Of a stretch of DNA of 64,000 nt, positions 33,061-45,665 are shown piece by piece. The notes below the pieces were generated by a model. That model was not told the DNA's origin, did not search any database, and saw only the letters and a program-made list of their open reading frames with translations. This DNA comes from Azorinus chamasolen (Eukaryota > Mollusca > Bivalvia > Cardiida > Solecurtidae). Position 1 is the first letter of the stretch, and each line of letters begins with the position of its first letter. Position numbers and translations under genes: made by a program. Location: contig OY755252.1 in NCBI GenBank assembly GCA_963576725.1, positions 28,278,078 through 28,342,077 on the forward strand, in the 5' to 3' direction.

Positions 33061-34109
33061 TTGCTCACGTAAACCATTAGGAAGATGCAAATAATAGTTC
33101 TTAATATTATGCTTTTATTCAAATATATGCAAACTGAATTGGTGTAGCCACTTAACAACACTACGTTCGCTGTATATGAATAAAGTTTGTGAGGTGTTTT
33201 CGTCAGCAGAATGAATAAACCATGATGTCTGTGTTTCTTTGAATCGAACTCACGTTTTTATCAATGAAAACGGTCATAAATTAAAAAGCTGCTTATTAAG
33301 TAAACTATTCAGATATTACAAAAAACTCATAGAGCAATCAAGTATTACGTTTTCTCCCTGCTTTAGTATTTACACATGTTAAACACCTATTTTATTGCTA
33401 TAGTCATACTACTTCATGCGAGCATGGTGTAAAAGCAATAACAATAATAATACTTATTCGATATAGCTTGAATTGCATGGAATACATTTGTGAATTTAGT
33501 ATTGCAATGTTAGGTCAGATTGTTTGTTGTGCATTTGGACAAGTCACGTGTGGTTATTAAAATGCATGCACCCCCCCCCATTTACCTTTAGGTATCTTAT
33601 GTTGGTCGGTACATGATTCCTATTGGTCATATTTGCATGTATCTTATTAAAACTAATATGGGGATAGCTACTAGTGGTGAGCCTGAACTCATTATTGGAG
33701 GACAGGATTGAATATAAAACGTAAATTATAATAACACTCTCAAAACGTGTGCCCATCATACTAAGTTGCATGTTCCAATAATGTATCTTCAGAATCATAT
33801 ATATATATATACAATTCTATAAGCAACACGCAACCGGAATAGACCACAGTCAGATAACAAATACATGGACTGTCTGCTCTTAATATACTCCACTTTAAAT
33901 GTGCCAAAGTAATATGAGGTAATTGTTCAGGATAAGAGACTAGTGAGGCATAAACTTATTGCACCCGGAAAATACACACACTCTTCCATTGCCATTTATG
34001 GGTAGTATCCGTGAAAGTCGCCCCGTACTCCATACTCATTGTTGTTATATTTTCAGATCGTCCGGGGTGATCAGTTTCGAAGCTATTTGTTTTGACATTC
34101 GGCTACAGT

Positions 34110-34323
34110 TTAATCTTTAGCCTGCTATGGGCGAATGGGTGTATACCTTTCCAAACACTTTGGATCCAGATGAGACATCGAGTAACTCGGTGTCTCATCA
34201 GGATCCAAATTGTTTGTCATTCTAGTTGCACTTTGGTTGACACATTTATTATAGCTTGAATTTTGAAAATGTAGTAGGTGAAATAATCTGCAACAATAAT
34301 TTGCTCAGCATACTAAAGGTTAA
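34110..34323. mobile_element. Family G MITE, copy II
   Basis: Counterpart of 24833-25046, with TTAA at 34110-34113 and 34320-34323. Small changes in the core (CATCGAGTAACTCGGTGTC) keep most pairing. Confidence 0.85.
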
Positions 34324-35160
34324 ATCGGCGGTAGGGCCATCTTGGGGGAAATGAGTAGGGTTGTGCTTCCCATGTCCAGCATCTCTCTGTCTGCATCCCT
34401 GCTTCTGCTTCTGAAGGACCTTCTTCTCCTTCTACTCTGATTTTCTCAGATAGGTTGGTGACCTTGCTGTCTACTGCATCAATGTTTATTTGGAATGTTT
34501 GTTGAATGCCATCTAGTTATTTTGATTGCCAAACTGCCTTTATGCTTGCCGTCTACCTTCCCTAACACTGTCATTATGTCAGCACTAGTTGCGACCGAGT
34601 TTGTCTCTTTTCTATTTATTATGAAAACCTCTTTGAGTTTTTGCTAGACCCTTAAATCATTATTTTTGATATATGTTTAAAGAGGAAGTCCCTACAATGA
34701 TCGCATATTTTCAATAATATCATAAAACTTGGTATTTGTTATGCTCTATCATTATTATGAAGGTTCCCAATTTGAACTTATATCGAAAAATGCCCCTGTA
34801 ATACAAATAAACCGATTTCATTAATACTGATAATTTTTGTTCTACTACACAATATTATCGGCCTTTACCATTAAATTCTTCCGCGTTTTGCCGATGATCA
34901 CACGATCCCTCCATTGTTTACGTAATAGCTTTCTCGGAAGTGGTCGGAGAATCGCGAATAGGGCGAACAGTTACGAAACTAAAACCCAACCCGAATAAAA
35001 CTGAAACATCGGGGAGTAAAACAGGGATCGGCGATATCAAACACATGGATGTTTTGTCATTATAAACGGTAATTGGATGGGGCTTTTTGCGATATACTAC
35101 TTTTCAGCATATAAACAAATGAGTTTTGTATATTTTAAGTGTTTATGAAACGCGTCAAAT
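34324..35160. other. Spacer within copy II
   Basis: Same content as 25047-25870. No gene seen. Confidence 0.4.
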
Positions 35161-35162
35161 GT

Positions 35163-35720
35163 AGGGACATCCCCTTTAAATCCAGAAATGGAAGGAGAAC
35201 GTCGGATATCTGTACTATTTGGTTTTTGTCGTACCCTTTATTACTTTTCTATAGTTACTCTGTTTGCAGCTCAATCATTGAGTACACTAGCGATAGGTGG
35301 ATACAGTTTGTTCGCTTAAATATTTTCGTTATACATGCATTTTACAACTGTATTTGCCGTCGCGGTTGTTGTAAATTAGTCGGAGAGGGGATACGTTTAT
35401 TTACACTGTTTGTCTTTTAGGGTGGGGATGGAATAAGTGTGAGGTTGGGCGCCCATAAACCGGTTTAATCCCCCAGTGACTTTTGTCACTGACCGTTTCA
35501 AGGCGGTACTTCCATCTTCCCCCTATTGTATGTTTGTTTTGTTTTTGTGCGTCTCTTGATGGTTTTATAGTTATGTACATTTGCTGTTTCCTTGTGTTGC
35601 TGTTCGGGCGACTGTTTGTTCTCTATGTGGAGTTTCCTGAATGACTCATTTTTGTATTTTTACTTATTTTCTTTGTCTCTTGAGTATGGTTCATCATTTT
35701 CTCTGGTAACATTTGTCTGG
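35163..35720 (+). repeat. 3' module of an RT retroelement, fuller plus-strand copy
   Basis: AAATCCAGAAATGGAAGGAG and GTCGGATATCTGTACTATTT (35177-35225) match the complement of 62225-62300, just downstream of the reverse transcriptase ORF. That ties this module to the same element family. The rest matches 25885-26340. Confidence 0.7.
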
Positions 35721-36197
35721 GGTAGACACACATGTTTTGCAATGGTGTTTGGTGATGGTTTATGATATTAACGTCAATGGATGGGGTAATACTTGTTGAC
35801 TTATGACTACTGTATTAGTCATCTTGATTCTAGCGTTATGTCGATCGCCGTCAGTCTTATCATCGCACATAGTGTACAGTTTGCAATACTTTCAATATAT
35901 TCATGATAATGCAAACATTCCCAATCGCCTGTTGGTTTTAACTTTCATTAAGTGCCATTCTGATTCGAGGCGATCTGCTGCAAACTTTTAAGGTTTGCCA
36001 TTTTAGCACATACTTAGAAATGACCGTTAAGTTAAAACATGGTTCGACCTCATGTTATTATTTAGTGAGATGATGACACTTTGAGTATTTAAATCCAGCT
36101 CGACATATTAGGTTCTCTCGATGTTCATTAATTATCCACTGAAAGTGTTTTACAAAATTCAAATTTTTAATGTATTGATTTAAAAAAAGAATTATGT

Positions 36198-36591
36198 TTA
36201 ACCTTTCAAAATATCAAAAATCCGTTTGCGTTTGGTGTACTATAGATTTGATTCTACAGTTTCTGCCATGCTTTGTGGTGTAATATAGATTTGATTCTAC
36301 AGTTTCTGCCATACTTTGTGGTGTAATATAGATTTAATTCTACAGTTTCTGCCATGCTTTGTGGTGTAATATAGATTTGATTCGACAGTTTCTGCCATGC
36401 TTTGTGGTGTAATATATATTTGATTCGACAGTTTCTGCCATGCTTTGTGGTGTAATATAGATTTGATTCTACAGTTTCTGCCATGCTTTGTGGTGTAATA
36501 TAGATTTGATTCGACAGTATTTGCCATTTATATAATTAATATTAATGATGTCATTGTTTCTTACACGAACACACAACATTTAAAGGGTTAC
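36198..36591. mobile_element. Family A MITE with 43-bp minisatellite (7 units)
   Basis: Counterpart of 26822-27258 with one unit fewer: 394 against 437 bases, a difference of exactly 43. Minus-strand frames of 76 residues (SNLYYTTKHGRNC-type repeats) come from the array and are not proteins. Confidence 0.88.
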
Positions 36592-37185
36592 TGAAAACGT
36601 AGTAAAGTCAAGCAGGAAAAGACACTCACAAAACGTAGCAATCACCAAAACACCGATGGAAAGCAAGTAACACACATACAAAACCACTCTTACGCACGCA
36701 CACAAACACATACAAGATACAAGAAGCTTTATTTAGAGTCGGTTATGTAGAACATGATAACATTAGCTTTATAGCAATTTTCCGAAAAACAGAGCATTTA
36801 AAATAATAATTAATCAGTAAATAAAAGAACAATACATATACCACATGCTGAACATTTAAAGAATATTGATGGTATAGTCTCAAGATTTGAAGTAATTTTG
36901 TTTAGTGAAAACAATGTATTATGGGAAAAGGATATTTTAAAGAGCATTTTCATCTGTAAATAAGTGTTCATAATCTTTTCCAAAATTTCCAAAAATTGAA
37001 AGTAGCGAAACACTTTTCGAACAGTGGCTTCACAGTATGCAGTATATTAAATGATGTAGATGGCTAAAAATAATACATTATCACAGACACTGATTATTTT
37101 GTAGTCCGTGTCTGTTTTTGTTTAATATTTATTTTAATAATCTAGCATAACCTTTAAGGGCATGACAGATAAAAGGCAATATATG
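36592..37185. other. AT-rich spacer within copy II
   Basis: Same content as 27259-27815. No gene seen. Confidence 0.4.
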
Positions 37186-37485
37186 AGTCTGGTAAGCTCA
37201 TCCCGTTTCTGGGTTTAAGAGCATACCATCATAGAGTACTGCCCTCGGCCTGTCATCGTGCAATCAAATAGGGAAGCGTAGCTACCGACTGTAAGGAGGT
37301 CAATAACCAAACATGCAGTTGCAATATAATGGAGTCATAACCTTTCTCCCTAATTTGTTAATGCGTTTAATGAACACATCATGGAAATGGATATGATCCC
37401 GAACATTACTACGTTTGTAGATAACATCACCATAGAATTGTGGGTGAGAAATAACTTTTTGCAGTAACGTCCGTAGAGCAGAGTA
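37186..37485 (-). pseudogene. C-terminal relic of an RT retroelement (copy II)
   Basis: Counterpart of 27816-28135, with the same broken FYGDVIYKRSNVRDHI-like region on the minus strand near 37460-37400. Confidence 0.68.
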
Positions 37486-37997
37486 GTATGAATTGAGTGT
37501 TAATACAGTATGTGTTCAGTATGTGGTTGTGTATTAGTTGCTTTCTATCAATGCTTTCGTGTGTGGGTTTTCCAGCTTGATTTTACTATATTTTCTTATA
37601 TAATTTGCTCTTGCTTCTTAACATACGCAAAGCTAACATTGATTTTGCAATATATTACTGTACGTGTCGCGTTCAATTTGGCTGTTGTATTTCTGTCTTT
37701 GATTATTCTATTATTGTCACTTCGCTGTATTTTCACACAAAACCTATGTGCCACTATCAGAAATCTAGCATTTATCATTGTGATAGAGTATCATTTCCAA
37801 ATGTGTTTTGATAATTTGTTTAATCACTATGTCTGTATTAGCCAGGCAAATGCAACAGGCAAATGTGTTTTACATTAAACCCACCATCCAGAGTCAGAAG
37901 TATGCGTTCGTTTTGTGTGAAATATATGTCTTACAGATTACACACATTATCAGACTTGGACAACATAATTGTTTTTTGATTATTTTACAGAAGTAAA

Positions 37998-38172
37998 TAC
38001 AGTAAAACCTCTCTATAACGGCCACTAAATTACATCAAGTATTTTGTGTTAAAGGCAGGTGGCTCCTATAGGAGCGTTCTGTTTTACTCTCACCTTGCTT
38101 TAAGCAGCCACCTGCCCTGAATACCAACTGATTAACACAATTTAGTGGCCGTTATAGAGAGGGTTTACTGTA
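37998..38172. mobile_element. Family E MITE (E1 subtype), copy II
   Basis: Counterpart of 28648-28822. Both TA-flanked ends are intact. Confidence 0.88.
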
Positions 38173-38914
38173 AAACATATTATAAAATTCTGTGTCAGAC
38201 TATAATTTTAAAACAGACTTAAAGTCATCTAGATTACATCTTTGCTTCTCTGAAACAACCTGACCATGTCAATAGAAAAACGTAGAAGGTAACATATCGA
38301 AGGCCTTCAACATATATGTGAATCTACATTAGCTAGTTATAGTCATCTGTTTTAATGTATATCAGTGTGTATGTATCTTTATTTAAATTATTGTCTATTT
38401 TCCATAATAACCAACAACAGTCGTTATAGCGGTGTTTGAAAATTCAGTTATTTAACCTTCTCTTTTCCCTAATTCGTTTGTCATTGAAGTGTATCATATA
38501 TGTCATTAATTATTATCGTCGACATGAGGCGTATTGCTACCTACACATCACTAACGCTGTTTTGCGTTTTGGGTAATCATTTAACGCATATGATGTACTC
38601 GTAACACAAGTTTAAAGCTTTTATTAACATATTTTTACACAATTGCATCTCAACATTCACATGGAATGGCAAGTGCTTCTGTGATTATTCCATATCAATT
38701 TATAAATAAGACTTGTCACGAATTTCTACATGCGACGTAGGTGAATGATAAATGATTAAAATCACAAAATATGAATCTTTTATTCAATGGTGGGGAAGTG
38801 AATATTACAGTGTATATACATCAACAATGTGATATTGACCGTGACGGGCGATCAACTCATTCACTGATACCATGTTTTATTATGTGACAAATATGAACCA
38901 TTTGTGTAATAATT

Positions 38915-39105
38915 CTTTCGTTTTACGCCTTGGCAAACGGAGTAGAAGAGCTGTCTGACCAGGGTAGCTCTATATGCTTATCCAATTGTAATATATCTGA
39001 CTTTGTTACAATACTAAAACATCCTGAGTATAAACTAATCAGTTAATACGTATTCGTGACATCATTAAGTTTTACATGAATATTCAAAAGAAAAGGGTTA
39101 TATAC
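38915..39105. mobile_element. Family A MITE, degraded (copy II)
   Basis: Counterpart of 29564-29752, noticeably more diverged from it than the earlier parts of the duplication are from each other. Confidence 0.5.
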
Positions 39106-39554
39106 ATGTATCTTGATTGCTTTATACATGTGCTTATAAATATTCTGAAAATCAATATACCGCGACGCCGTTCATGTCACAGAATTTCCAGTGATTCTCG
39201 ACGTAGGAAATTCCGGGGAAACACCGCTGCTAAAAGTAGCTTACACGTGCTCGCAGCAATGACGTGGCTGGACTTCAACGAAGTCACTTATTCAACGAAC
39301 TAATATATGGGTGAGGTTTAAAAAGTCGTATAACGGCACTATACAAGTCATATAATGGTTCGTTAATTATATTTGCGTCTGAATCTATTCATTCACCGGA
39401 CTACCCCTTTTTCAAACAGTTTTGATCCAACCTTTGGTCAGGCCAACTTATAACCAGACTAGTATTCTTGTTAATAACGCTTAACCAGAACATACCACTC
39501 AGGCAAATCAGGTGGCAATGCAAATAATTGTTCATTATGGCTGTTAAACGTCGC

Positions 39555-40030
39555 CCGTACTTCATTATCAGTGTTGTTATATTTTCTGGTCATCCGGGGT
39601 CAATAGATTCGATTTTATTAGTTTTTAAATTTGAATACCCCTTCATCCGGTGCTATGACTAGTGTTGGTTGCACTTTCGATAACTGCTCGTGAACAGACA
39701 CAATAAACCCGAGTCTGCATTTTTCTCTTTTTGCATTGCTGCTATTGCTTTCGGGGGATCTCCTATTTTCAGAACGTATGTACTTCAACACAGCAGGTAT
39801 TATGTGTTTTTTTTTTGAGGCCGTAAAATGTTGCCACGTACGTAATTAGCGGTGTTGTTATATTTTCTGCTATTTGATGTTATTAGTTTTGAAAATTGAA
39901 TACCGCTTAAGCCGTTGCTACATGTAGGGAGGTCAGTGTTGCACTTTTCATAACTGCTCATGATCAGACTCAATAAAACCGAGTCTGCAATTTTCTTTTT
40001 TTTTGCATTGCTGCCTTTGCTTGCGGAAGG
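39555..40030 (+). repeat. Direct repeat of about 270 bases, copy II
   Basis: Two units begin TTATCAGTGTTGTTATATTT (39565) and TTAGCGGTGTTGTTATATTT (39845). They match the pair at 30160-30640. Confidence 0.65.
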
Positions 40031-40100
40031 ACCTCCTACTTTCAGAACTTTAAATGAAGACTGCCTTCTGGTTCATACAAATATTTGCAAATGACATCAT

Positions 40101-41450
40101 ATTAGCTGGCATTGTGTCCAAATGTTAACAGAGCTTAACACTTAATATGATTAAATTATGCGCAATGTGTTATTTATGTTCTAGTAGTTCAAACCATTCA
40201 ACAGTACTGACCAAGTGTCATTTCGATTGGATTGTGATGGTTCCATGCCATTTGCAATAGTCAGAAATGTTGCGTTTAATAGGACAACGAGGTAAATAAT
40301 TCAGAGCATGATAATGTTTTACCAAAATCAATAAAATGGTTAATCCACAAATTCTCCACTTGTTAGGCAAGGTAAAACGGTTAAAACTTTAGAAACGTGC
40401 ATCTCATCAATATTCAAATTGTTTGGCAGTGTTATTGCCGTTGTAAAGAAAATTTGAATATTTAAATTTTGAAATTGAAGAAATCGAAACCTTGTATATT
40501 ATTGCTCAACATACTGTGAGATGGTAGTACCATTTCTATCACAAACTGAGCAAATGTATACATTATTCAAACTATTACATAATCATGAAAGTAACTTATC
40601 CATCAATCAAGGATGCACATTTTCAATATGAACAAGTTGGATAACTGTATGTCATAATATTTGATTTTACACCGATTGATTATGGCCTCATTTATCACGT
40701 GTGAACCCAAACTTAGGCGTATTGGCATTTCAGGTCTATCATTCGACCTTTTATTAATTGAACTATTTCATTCCAAGTCATGAATGCATTGAACATGACA
40801 ACTATTGACGAAAACATCTCATTTTTTTGTAATCCAATAGAAGCTTTAGGAATAATCAAAACGTAATCATACACAAGGAAACAAACATTCAGCAAGTGGA
40901 TGTAATTTGTCGAAAGATTATCTTTAATATAAAACTACAAAATACAAATGTTGATAAATGACTTGATTACATGTGCAATTGTCACAATAGATTATCTAAT
41001 TGTACGCCACACTCATCAACGTAATGTGTTTTACAATATACTTCTATTGAAACATTTAAACTATTGTACGGTGGTGAATTTCCCTAGAAGTTAGAAAAGA
41101 CAGGGAACGAGTCATTTGTTAGAGTAGACGACAAATTTGTTACATTAAACCAACGCATGCCAAGTATCTACTCGATATCTACTAGATTCAACAAAATAGT
41201 CGTATTTCAGGATGGTAAATCGAAGATTATATTTGACATACTTAAACCCCAATAAATTGCATCGTAATACTGTGTAATTGGAATTTAAATTCCTTCCAGA
41301 ACCTATTTACGTTGCAATACATTATTGTCTGTATCGTTTTAACCATGCCTCTCCTATATATGTCTTCAAAACCAGAAACATGCATATCTAAACTCGATAT
41401 GTATTATGTGATATATTTTAATTTGTATAATGGTTCTAAGTTAACCATGT
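40101..41450. repeat. Spacer with family L and family K fragments
   Basis: Family L continues to about 40200. Family K sequence (TATAAAACTACAAAATACAA, GTTGATAAATGACTTG) lies near 40930, and GCCAAGTATCTACTCGAT near 41160 has a diverged partner near 52100. No gene is seen. Confidence 0.4.
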
Positions 41451-41699
41451 TTAACTCTTTTGGCGGCAAATTTAAAAGTGTCGTCTGCAATAATAATTTA
41501 ATATTAAATATATTTCTAAACTAAATAATAAAGATATATTAGTAAAACATTTGTTTTTAAAACTCTGTATGCTTTGGCTGAATAATACAGAAAACAGTGA
41601 AGTCCCAGGTCAGATGCCGCCTTGAAAAGGCAGCATCTGACCTGGTACTGCACTGTTTGCAATGGTGCTAACAGGCGACATTGGCGCCGAAAGAGATAA
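41451..41699. mobile_element. Family F MITE
   Basis: TTAACTCTTTTGGCGGCAAA at the left; GACATTGGCGCCGAAAGAG at the right. The core near 41590-41660 has apex GCCGCCTTGAAAAGGCAGC. The right TTAA has decayed to ATAA. Confidence 0.82.
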
Positions 41700-41890
41700 A
41701 TGAAATATTCCACCTTATCTGAATTGCATTGGGGTTCCCGATGTTAGACTTCCCGATGTCAGTACTTTGAAATTTGAAATAGTCGTAACTGAAAACTGAT
41801 CAATATAAATGTTCAACTTGACATAATTTGTCATCCTTATAAGGCTCAATACATAGCAATCTCATATCTCTAAGTATCAGGCACTTTGAA

Positions 41891-42143
41891 TTAACACTTT
41901 CCCTTTTCTATATTCATTCCAAGGTCCAATACCAATACTGAATATTCATGGACAAAATATTTGTAATGAAACAAACGTTGGGGCATTCGAGACATTTAAA
42001 CAGTACGGATACAGATCTATTAAATAAATTCCATTACCAAACAAAGCAGACTATGATCAGACGACTCCTATACGAGCCGTCTGATCTGGGTTTACTCTGT
42101 TTGCAAATGCGCGAACATACGTTTGTATGAAGGAAAGGGTTAA
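41891..42143. mobile_element. Family A MITE
   Basis: TTAACACTTTCCCTTTTCTA (41891) and GAAGGAAAGGGTTAA (ending 42143). The core is near 42040-42105 with apex ACTCCTATACGAG. Confidence 0.8.
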
Positions 42144-42276
42144 AGTAAATTCCCTCTTTGCTATGAACTATTTTGCAGTCACAGGGTATCAATGATTTTG
42201 TATTAGTTTAGATAAATATCATCAACGTAACGTTTTAAAGCAATAATTAGTGTTTACAAGGATTCCGTGATCTAAT

Positions 42277-42526
42277 TTAACCCTTCACTTGCTATTCACG
42301 TCAATATACCTACCTGTAAATAGTGAAGACTCAGATGAGACAGCTCCTGCAGGAGCTGTTCCATCAGGGTCTGCACTATTTACAAGTTGATTGTACAACC
42401 AGTGCACTCCAAAGCAGTGATTGCACAGCGAAATACTTGTACACAGTGAAGATATATGTAACTATATAACAGGGCATGGGTAAAGAAGGATAAATGTATT
42501 TTAGAATTCAGCAAGCGAAGGGTTAA
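42277..42526. mobile_element. Family B MITE, copy 4 (reverse)
   Basis: TTAA at 42277-42280 and 42523-42526, ends CCCTTCACTTGCT and AGCAAGCGAAGGG. The core apex is GCTCCTGCAGGAGC near 42350. Confidence 0.9.
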
Positions 42527-42719
42527 ATCAATGTCTAAGTGTACGACTATACAACATGATAGCTCACATCCAATATAACTAAGAATTATTGCTACAGACA
42601 AACATTACATGTTTCAACAACTATGATATTGACGTTAGGAAATAAACAAAAAATAGAACAGGAGTCAAGCAGGAAATTAGGAAACGACGCACGAACGTCC
42701 ACAGCAAAACCAGGAGCAC

Positions 42720-43070
42720 ATAATTGAAGTGCTAGCGCGTGGAACGGTGAGTGACAATTGTCAGTGGGGTCCAAACCGGTTTAGGGGCACCAAACCTCAC
42801 ACTTATTCCATCCGTACCCTGAAAGACAATCGGTGTAAATAAACATATCCCGTCTCTGACTAATCTACAACAACCGCGATGGTAAATGCATACATTTACA
42901 GTGGTAAATTGCATGTGAAAACGATTTAAATGAAACAAACTAGATCCACCTATCGCCAGTGTACTCAATAAGTAACTGTAGAAAATTAATAAAGGGTACG
43001 ACAAAAACCAGATATTAAGTCTAGAGAACGGCGACATCATATATACTGGTATCGCTATTTTTATCATGGT
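42720..43070 (-). repeat. 3' module of an RT retroelement, minus strand
   Basis: The complement reads GGTTTTTGTCGTACCC, TGAGTACACTGGCGATAGG, GGATGGAATAAGTGTGAGG, AAACCGGTTTGGACCCC and CACTCACCGTTCCA, the module order seen at 35163-35720. A 111-residue frame (42732-43067) is a chance frame through it. Confidence 0.65.
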
Positions 43071-43214
43071 GCAGCCCTAAATATCGCACTGTTTCCTGTT
43101 GATCTTTATTCAAAATGTATATTAACCCGTATCGTAGTGAAAAAGATATGTCTGCCAAAACGTTTATCTGTTGAATTTCTGCTTATTTCTGATTCGTTCA
43201 AGCGTGGTGTGAGA

Positions 43215-43350
43215 AACTGTTGACCGAGTGTCAGACACCTTCGAATCCCGATGAGACACCGAGATAAAAGTTGTTTGCAAATGCGAGTCAGGTTAGCATG
43301 AACATGTCAATATAGAGGAGCCGTCTCATCAGGGTCTGCACTGTTTGTAA
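43215..43350. repeat. Decayed hairpin cores
   Basis: CCGATGAGACACCGAGATAAA near 43247 and GAGGAGCCGTCTCATCAGGG near 43315 are G-like and A/B-like core fragments. No ends are identifiable. Confidence 0.4.
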
Positions 43351-43430
43351 TATTATGATTTTCATTAAAACTATCCCTGACTTTTCACACTAATTTCTAC
43401 CATACATAATTGTGGAACTGTACATTTGAA

Positions 43431-43884
43431 TACAGTAAAACATCTCTATAACGGCCACTAGATTACATCAAGTATTTTGTATTAAAGGCAGGTGGTTGCT
43501 GAAAGCAAGGTGAAGGTAAAACAAAACGCTTCTATAGGAGTGTTCTATTTTACTTTCACCTTGCTTTAACCCTTCTCTTGCTGAATTTTAAAATACATTT
43601 CTCCTTCTTTACCCATGCCCTGTCGTATAATTACATATATCTTCACTATGTACAAGTATTTCGCTGTGCAATCACTGCTGTGGAGTGCATTCGTTGCACA
43701 ATCAACTTGTAAATAGTACAGACCCTGATGAGACAGCTCCTGCAGGAACTGTCTCATCTGGGTCTTCACTATTTACAGGTAGGTATATTGACGTGAATAG
43801 CAAGTGAAGGGTTAAGCAACCGCCTGCCCTAAATACCAACTAATTACCACAATTTAGTGGCCGTTATAGAGAGGTAATACTGTA
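43431..43884. mobile_element. Family E MITE split by a family B MITE
   Basis: Ends TACAGTAAAACATCTCTATA (43431) and TATAGAGAGGTAATACTGTA (43884). Removing 43570-43815 restores TTGCTTTAAGCA, the sequence of the unsplit copies at 28.6 and 38.0 kb. The inner hairpin here is fuller than in those copies (GCAAGGTGAAGGTAAAAC and GTTCTATTTTACTTTCACC). Confidence 0.9.
43566..43815. mobile_element. Family B MITE, copy 5, nested
   Basis: TTAA at 43566-43569 and 43812-43815; ends CCCTTCTCTTGCT and AGCAAGTGAAGGG. It lies inside a family E element at a single TTAA of that element. Confidence 0.95.
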
Positions 43885-44862
43885 TTCAGTATTGTAAAGG
43901 GTAAACTGTAGCGTAGAACATGGTTACAAATATATTCAATGACTTTATATAATATCATACTAGTGGATTCAAACAGTTAAAACTTTGATTGCGTTTTAAT
44001 CAGTTCTAATACGAATAAATCCCATATTCTATTTGCAAATCACCATTCGGTATTTAAGATTGTAAACATTCTGTCTTTATTTCCGTTTTACAACATAGTC
44101 ATTTAGTGTCAAGTAAACGCCACACAAGACCACAAGTGCCTTTTGCATTTCAGATGTTACCTATACTATCCGGCTTCTTCTGTATCTTTGTAATTGTAGT
44201 AAAGCGAATGCAGAGTAATACTAGACGTTATTGTGTAAATATTGTATCTTGTAAAATGAAATATTGCAGAAACGAGTTAGCCTAGCCAACCGATGGTTCA
44301 CGCAAACGTTTCTAAGAGAAATATAATTGGAATTTGGTCTTGTAATCAACTAGGATATTATGTGGGCTGAAATATTAAATAAAAGTGTTAAATAAATCAA
44401 AGGCAGAAACAGTTGAGTTTTCAGCACATGAACATACAGTAATCACATTTTACCGTATGTTTACTATACACAAACATCGTTTGATTCTAACCTAAACTCG
44501 TTTATATGTAGTTACCCAAAATTCGGAATTTTGGAGAAAAGGGTGTTTTCCTTATTCAATCGGATTTGTTGAATCACGTTTCCTTAGCATTAAGCATAAT
44601 GAAATAGTTTTTTTTCTAACATAATTAAGCAAGACCTGAATAATTTTTATATTATCAATCATTTGAAATCATTTGAAATTCTAATCATGTTACGAACCGT
44701 TCAAATGCATTCATGAATTGATATTTCCGTGCGATTTTTCACCTTTATTCTTCAAAATCAAATGTCAACTCGCTGCATACAGCTCGACCTATGACTTTGT
44801 TTTATTTATTGTTTTTATTTTAAAGCATAGTTTTCAAAACTGCTTGATATCTATTTGCACAT
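43885..44862. other. AT-rich spacer, no gene seen
   Basis: No repeat shared with the rest of the window is obvious apart from a short direct repeat, ATCATTTGAAATC, near 44660. Confidence 0.45.
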
Positions 44863-45045
44863 TAACCCATAACCTGCCCAATATACATGTAAGAACTATT
44901 GACATCGTGGACATTAACTAGGTTAGTTATTGAAACGGCATGTGAACACAGGAACGTTTGGCTCAGACAGAATCAGATTTATATTATATAATAAGCGAAC
45001 GACGAATACCCATATTATACGACTCCGATAGGTGTCATATGACAA
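44863..45045. mobile_element. Family A MITE, truncated
   Basis: TTAACCCATAACCTGCCCAA start, then GACATCGTGGACATTAAC, GAATCAGATTTATATTAT and a decayed core near 45000. The right end is missing. Confidence 0.55.
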
Positions 45046-45277
45046 CTGAAACAAATATTCGCCAGTTTTATAGTAGATCTCCTTATTACTCCATTATGAT
45101 AATTAAAGTGCAGATTATATATATATGACTCCCTTCACCTTTACTAGTAAATGTAGCTAACACGTACACAGAGCGATGACGTAATTTGTTTTGAAAAAAG
45201 CATGACTTCTCCGGGTAACAATCCCTTTCTACAGACTAAGGTCGTATTTGAGTTTTATATGAGTTTTGCATGTAGAA

Positions 45278-45665
45278 TGTTGCTGAGCACAGGGGTCTGG
45301 ACCGCTTCATGGGGGCCTATATGTACTATAGTGTTCCCTCTCTACAACGACACCCTTTGGGATACGAATATTGTATGTGTTGTTCAGAGGGAGTTGTTAT
45401 AGGGAGGGAAAATCAAACATAAATAGCTTGTTTGCAGATACCCAGATAATGTGTATTTCGAGAACTAAAACCGTTATGCCTCAAGGAAACCCTATGTTGT
45501 GACCACTCTTTAGAATCGTCACAAAGTGACAATTCTAAAGAGTGGTCACAACATAGGGTTTGATGGAGGAATAATGAAAATACGATGGAAAAAGATTGTT
45601 TCTGGAGCCTTGTTGTTTATATCATATAGACCCCCATGAAGCGGTCCAGACCCCTGTGTGGCCAA
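45278..45665. mobile_element. Composite inverted-repeat element with 75-base palindrome
   Basis: The outer arms are AGGGGTCTGGACCGCTTCAT (45290-45309) and its complement ATGAAGCGGTCCAGACCCCT (45638-45657), continuing on both sides. Inside, 45487-45561 is a palindrome from AAACCCTATGTTGTGACCAC to its complement, with about 36-base arms, a 3-base loop and one mismatch. A weaker pair (TTCCCTCTCTACAAC / GTTGTTATAGGGAGGGAA) spans 45332-45408. No TTAA or TA duplication was identified. Confidence 0.75.

Larger units (their letters stand above)
30702..40100 (+). repeat. Tandem segmental duplication, copy II
   Basis: A second head-to-tail copy of 21193-30701. The shared end ATATTTGCAAATGACAT lies at about 30680 in copy I and 40081-40097 in copy II, inside a family L repeat. 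Private features are a family B insertion (32495-32744) and the about 111 bases lacking in copy I. It has one rather than two 500-bp units, and seven rather than eight 43-bp units. Confidence 0.93.

Noticed and set aside
36254..36527. Minus-strand 76-residue repeat proteins (SNLYYTTKHGRNC-like)
   Set aside because: They are translations of the 43-bp minisatellite. The unit is not a multiple of three, so several frames stay open by chance.
42732..43067. 111-residue minus-strand ORF as a gene
   Set aside because: It falls entirely in a recurrent retroelement 3' module whose other copies have stops in this frame.
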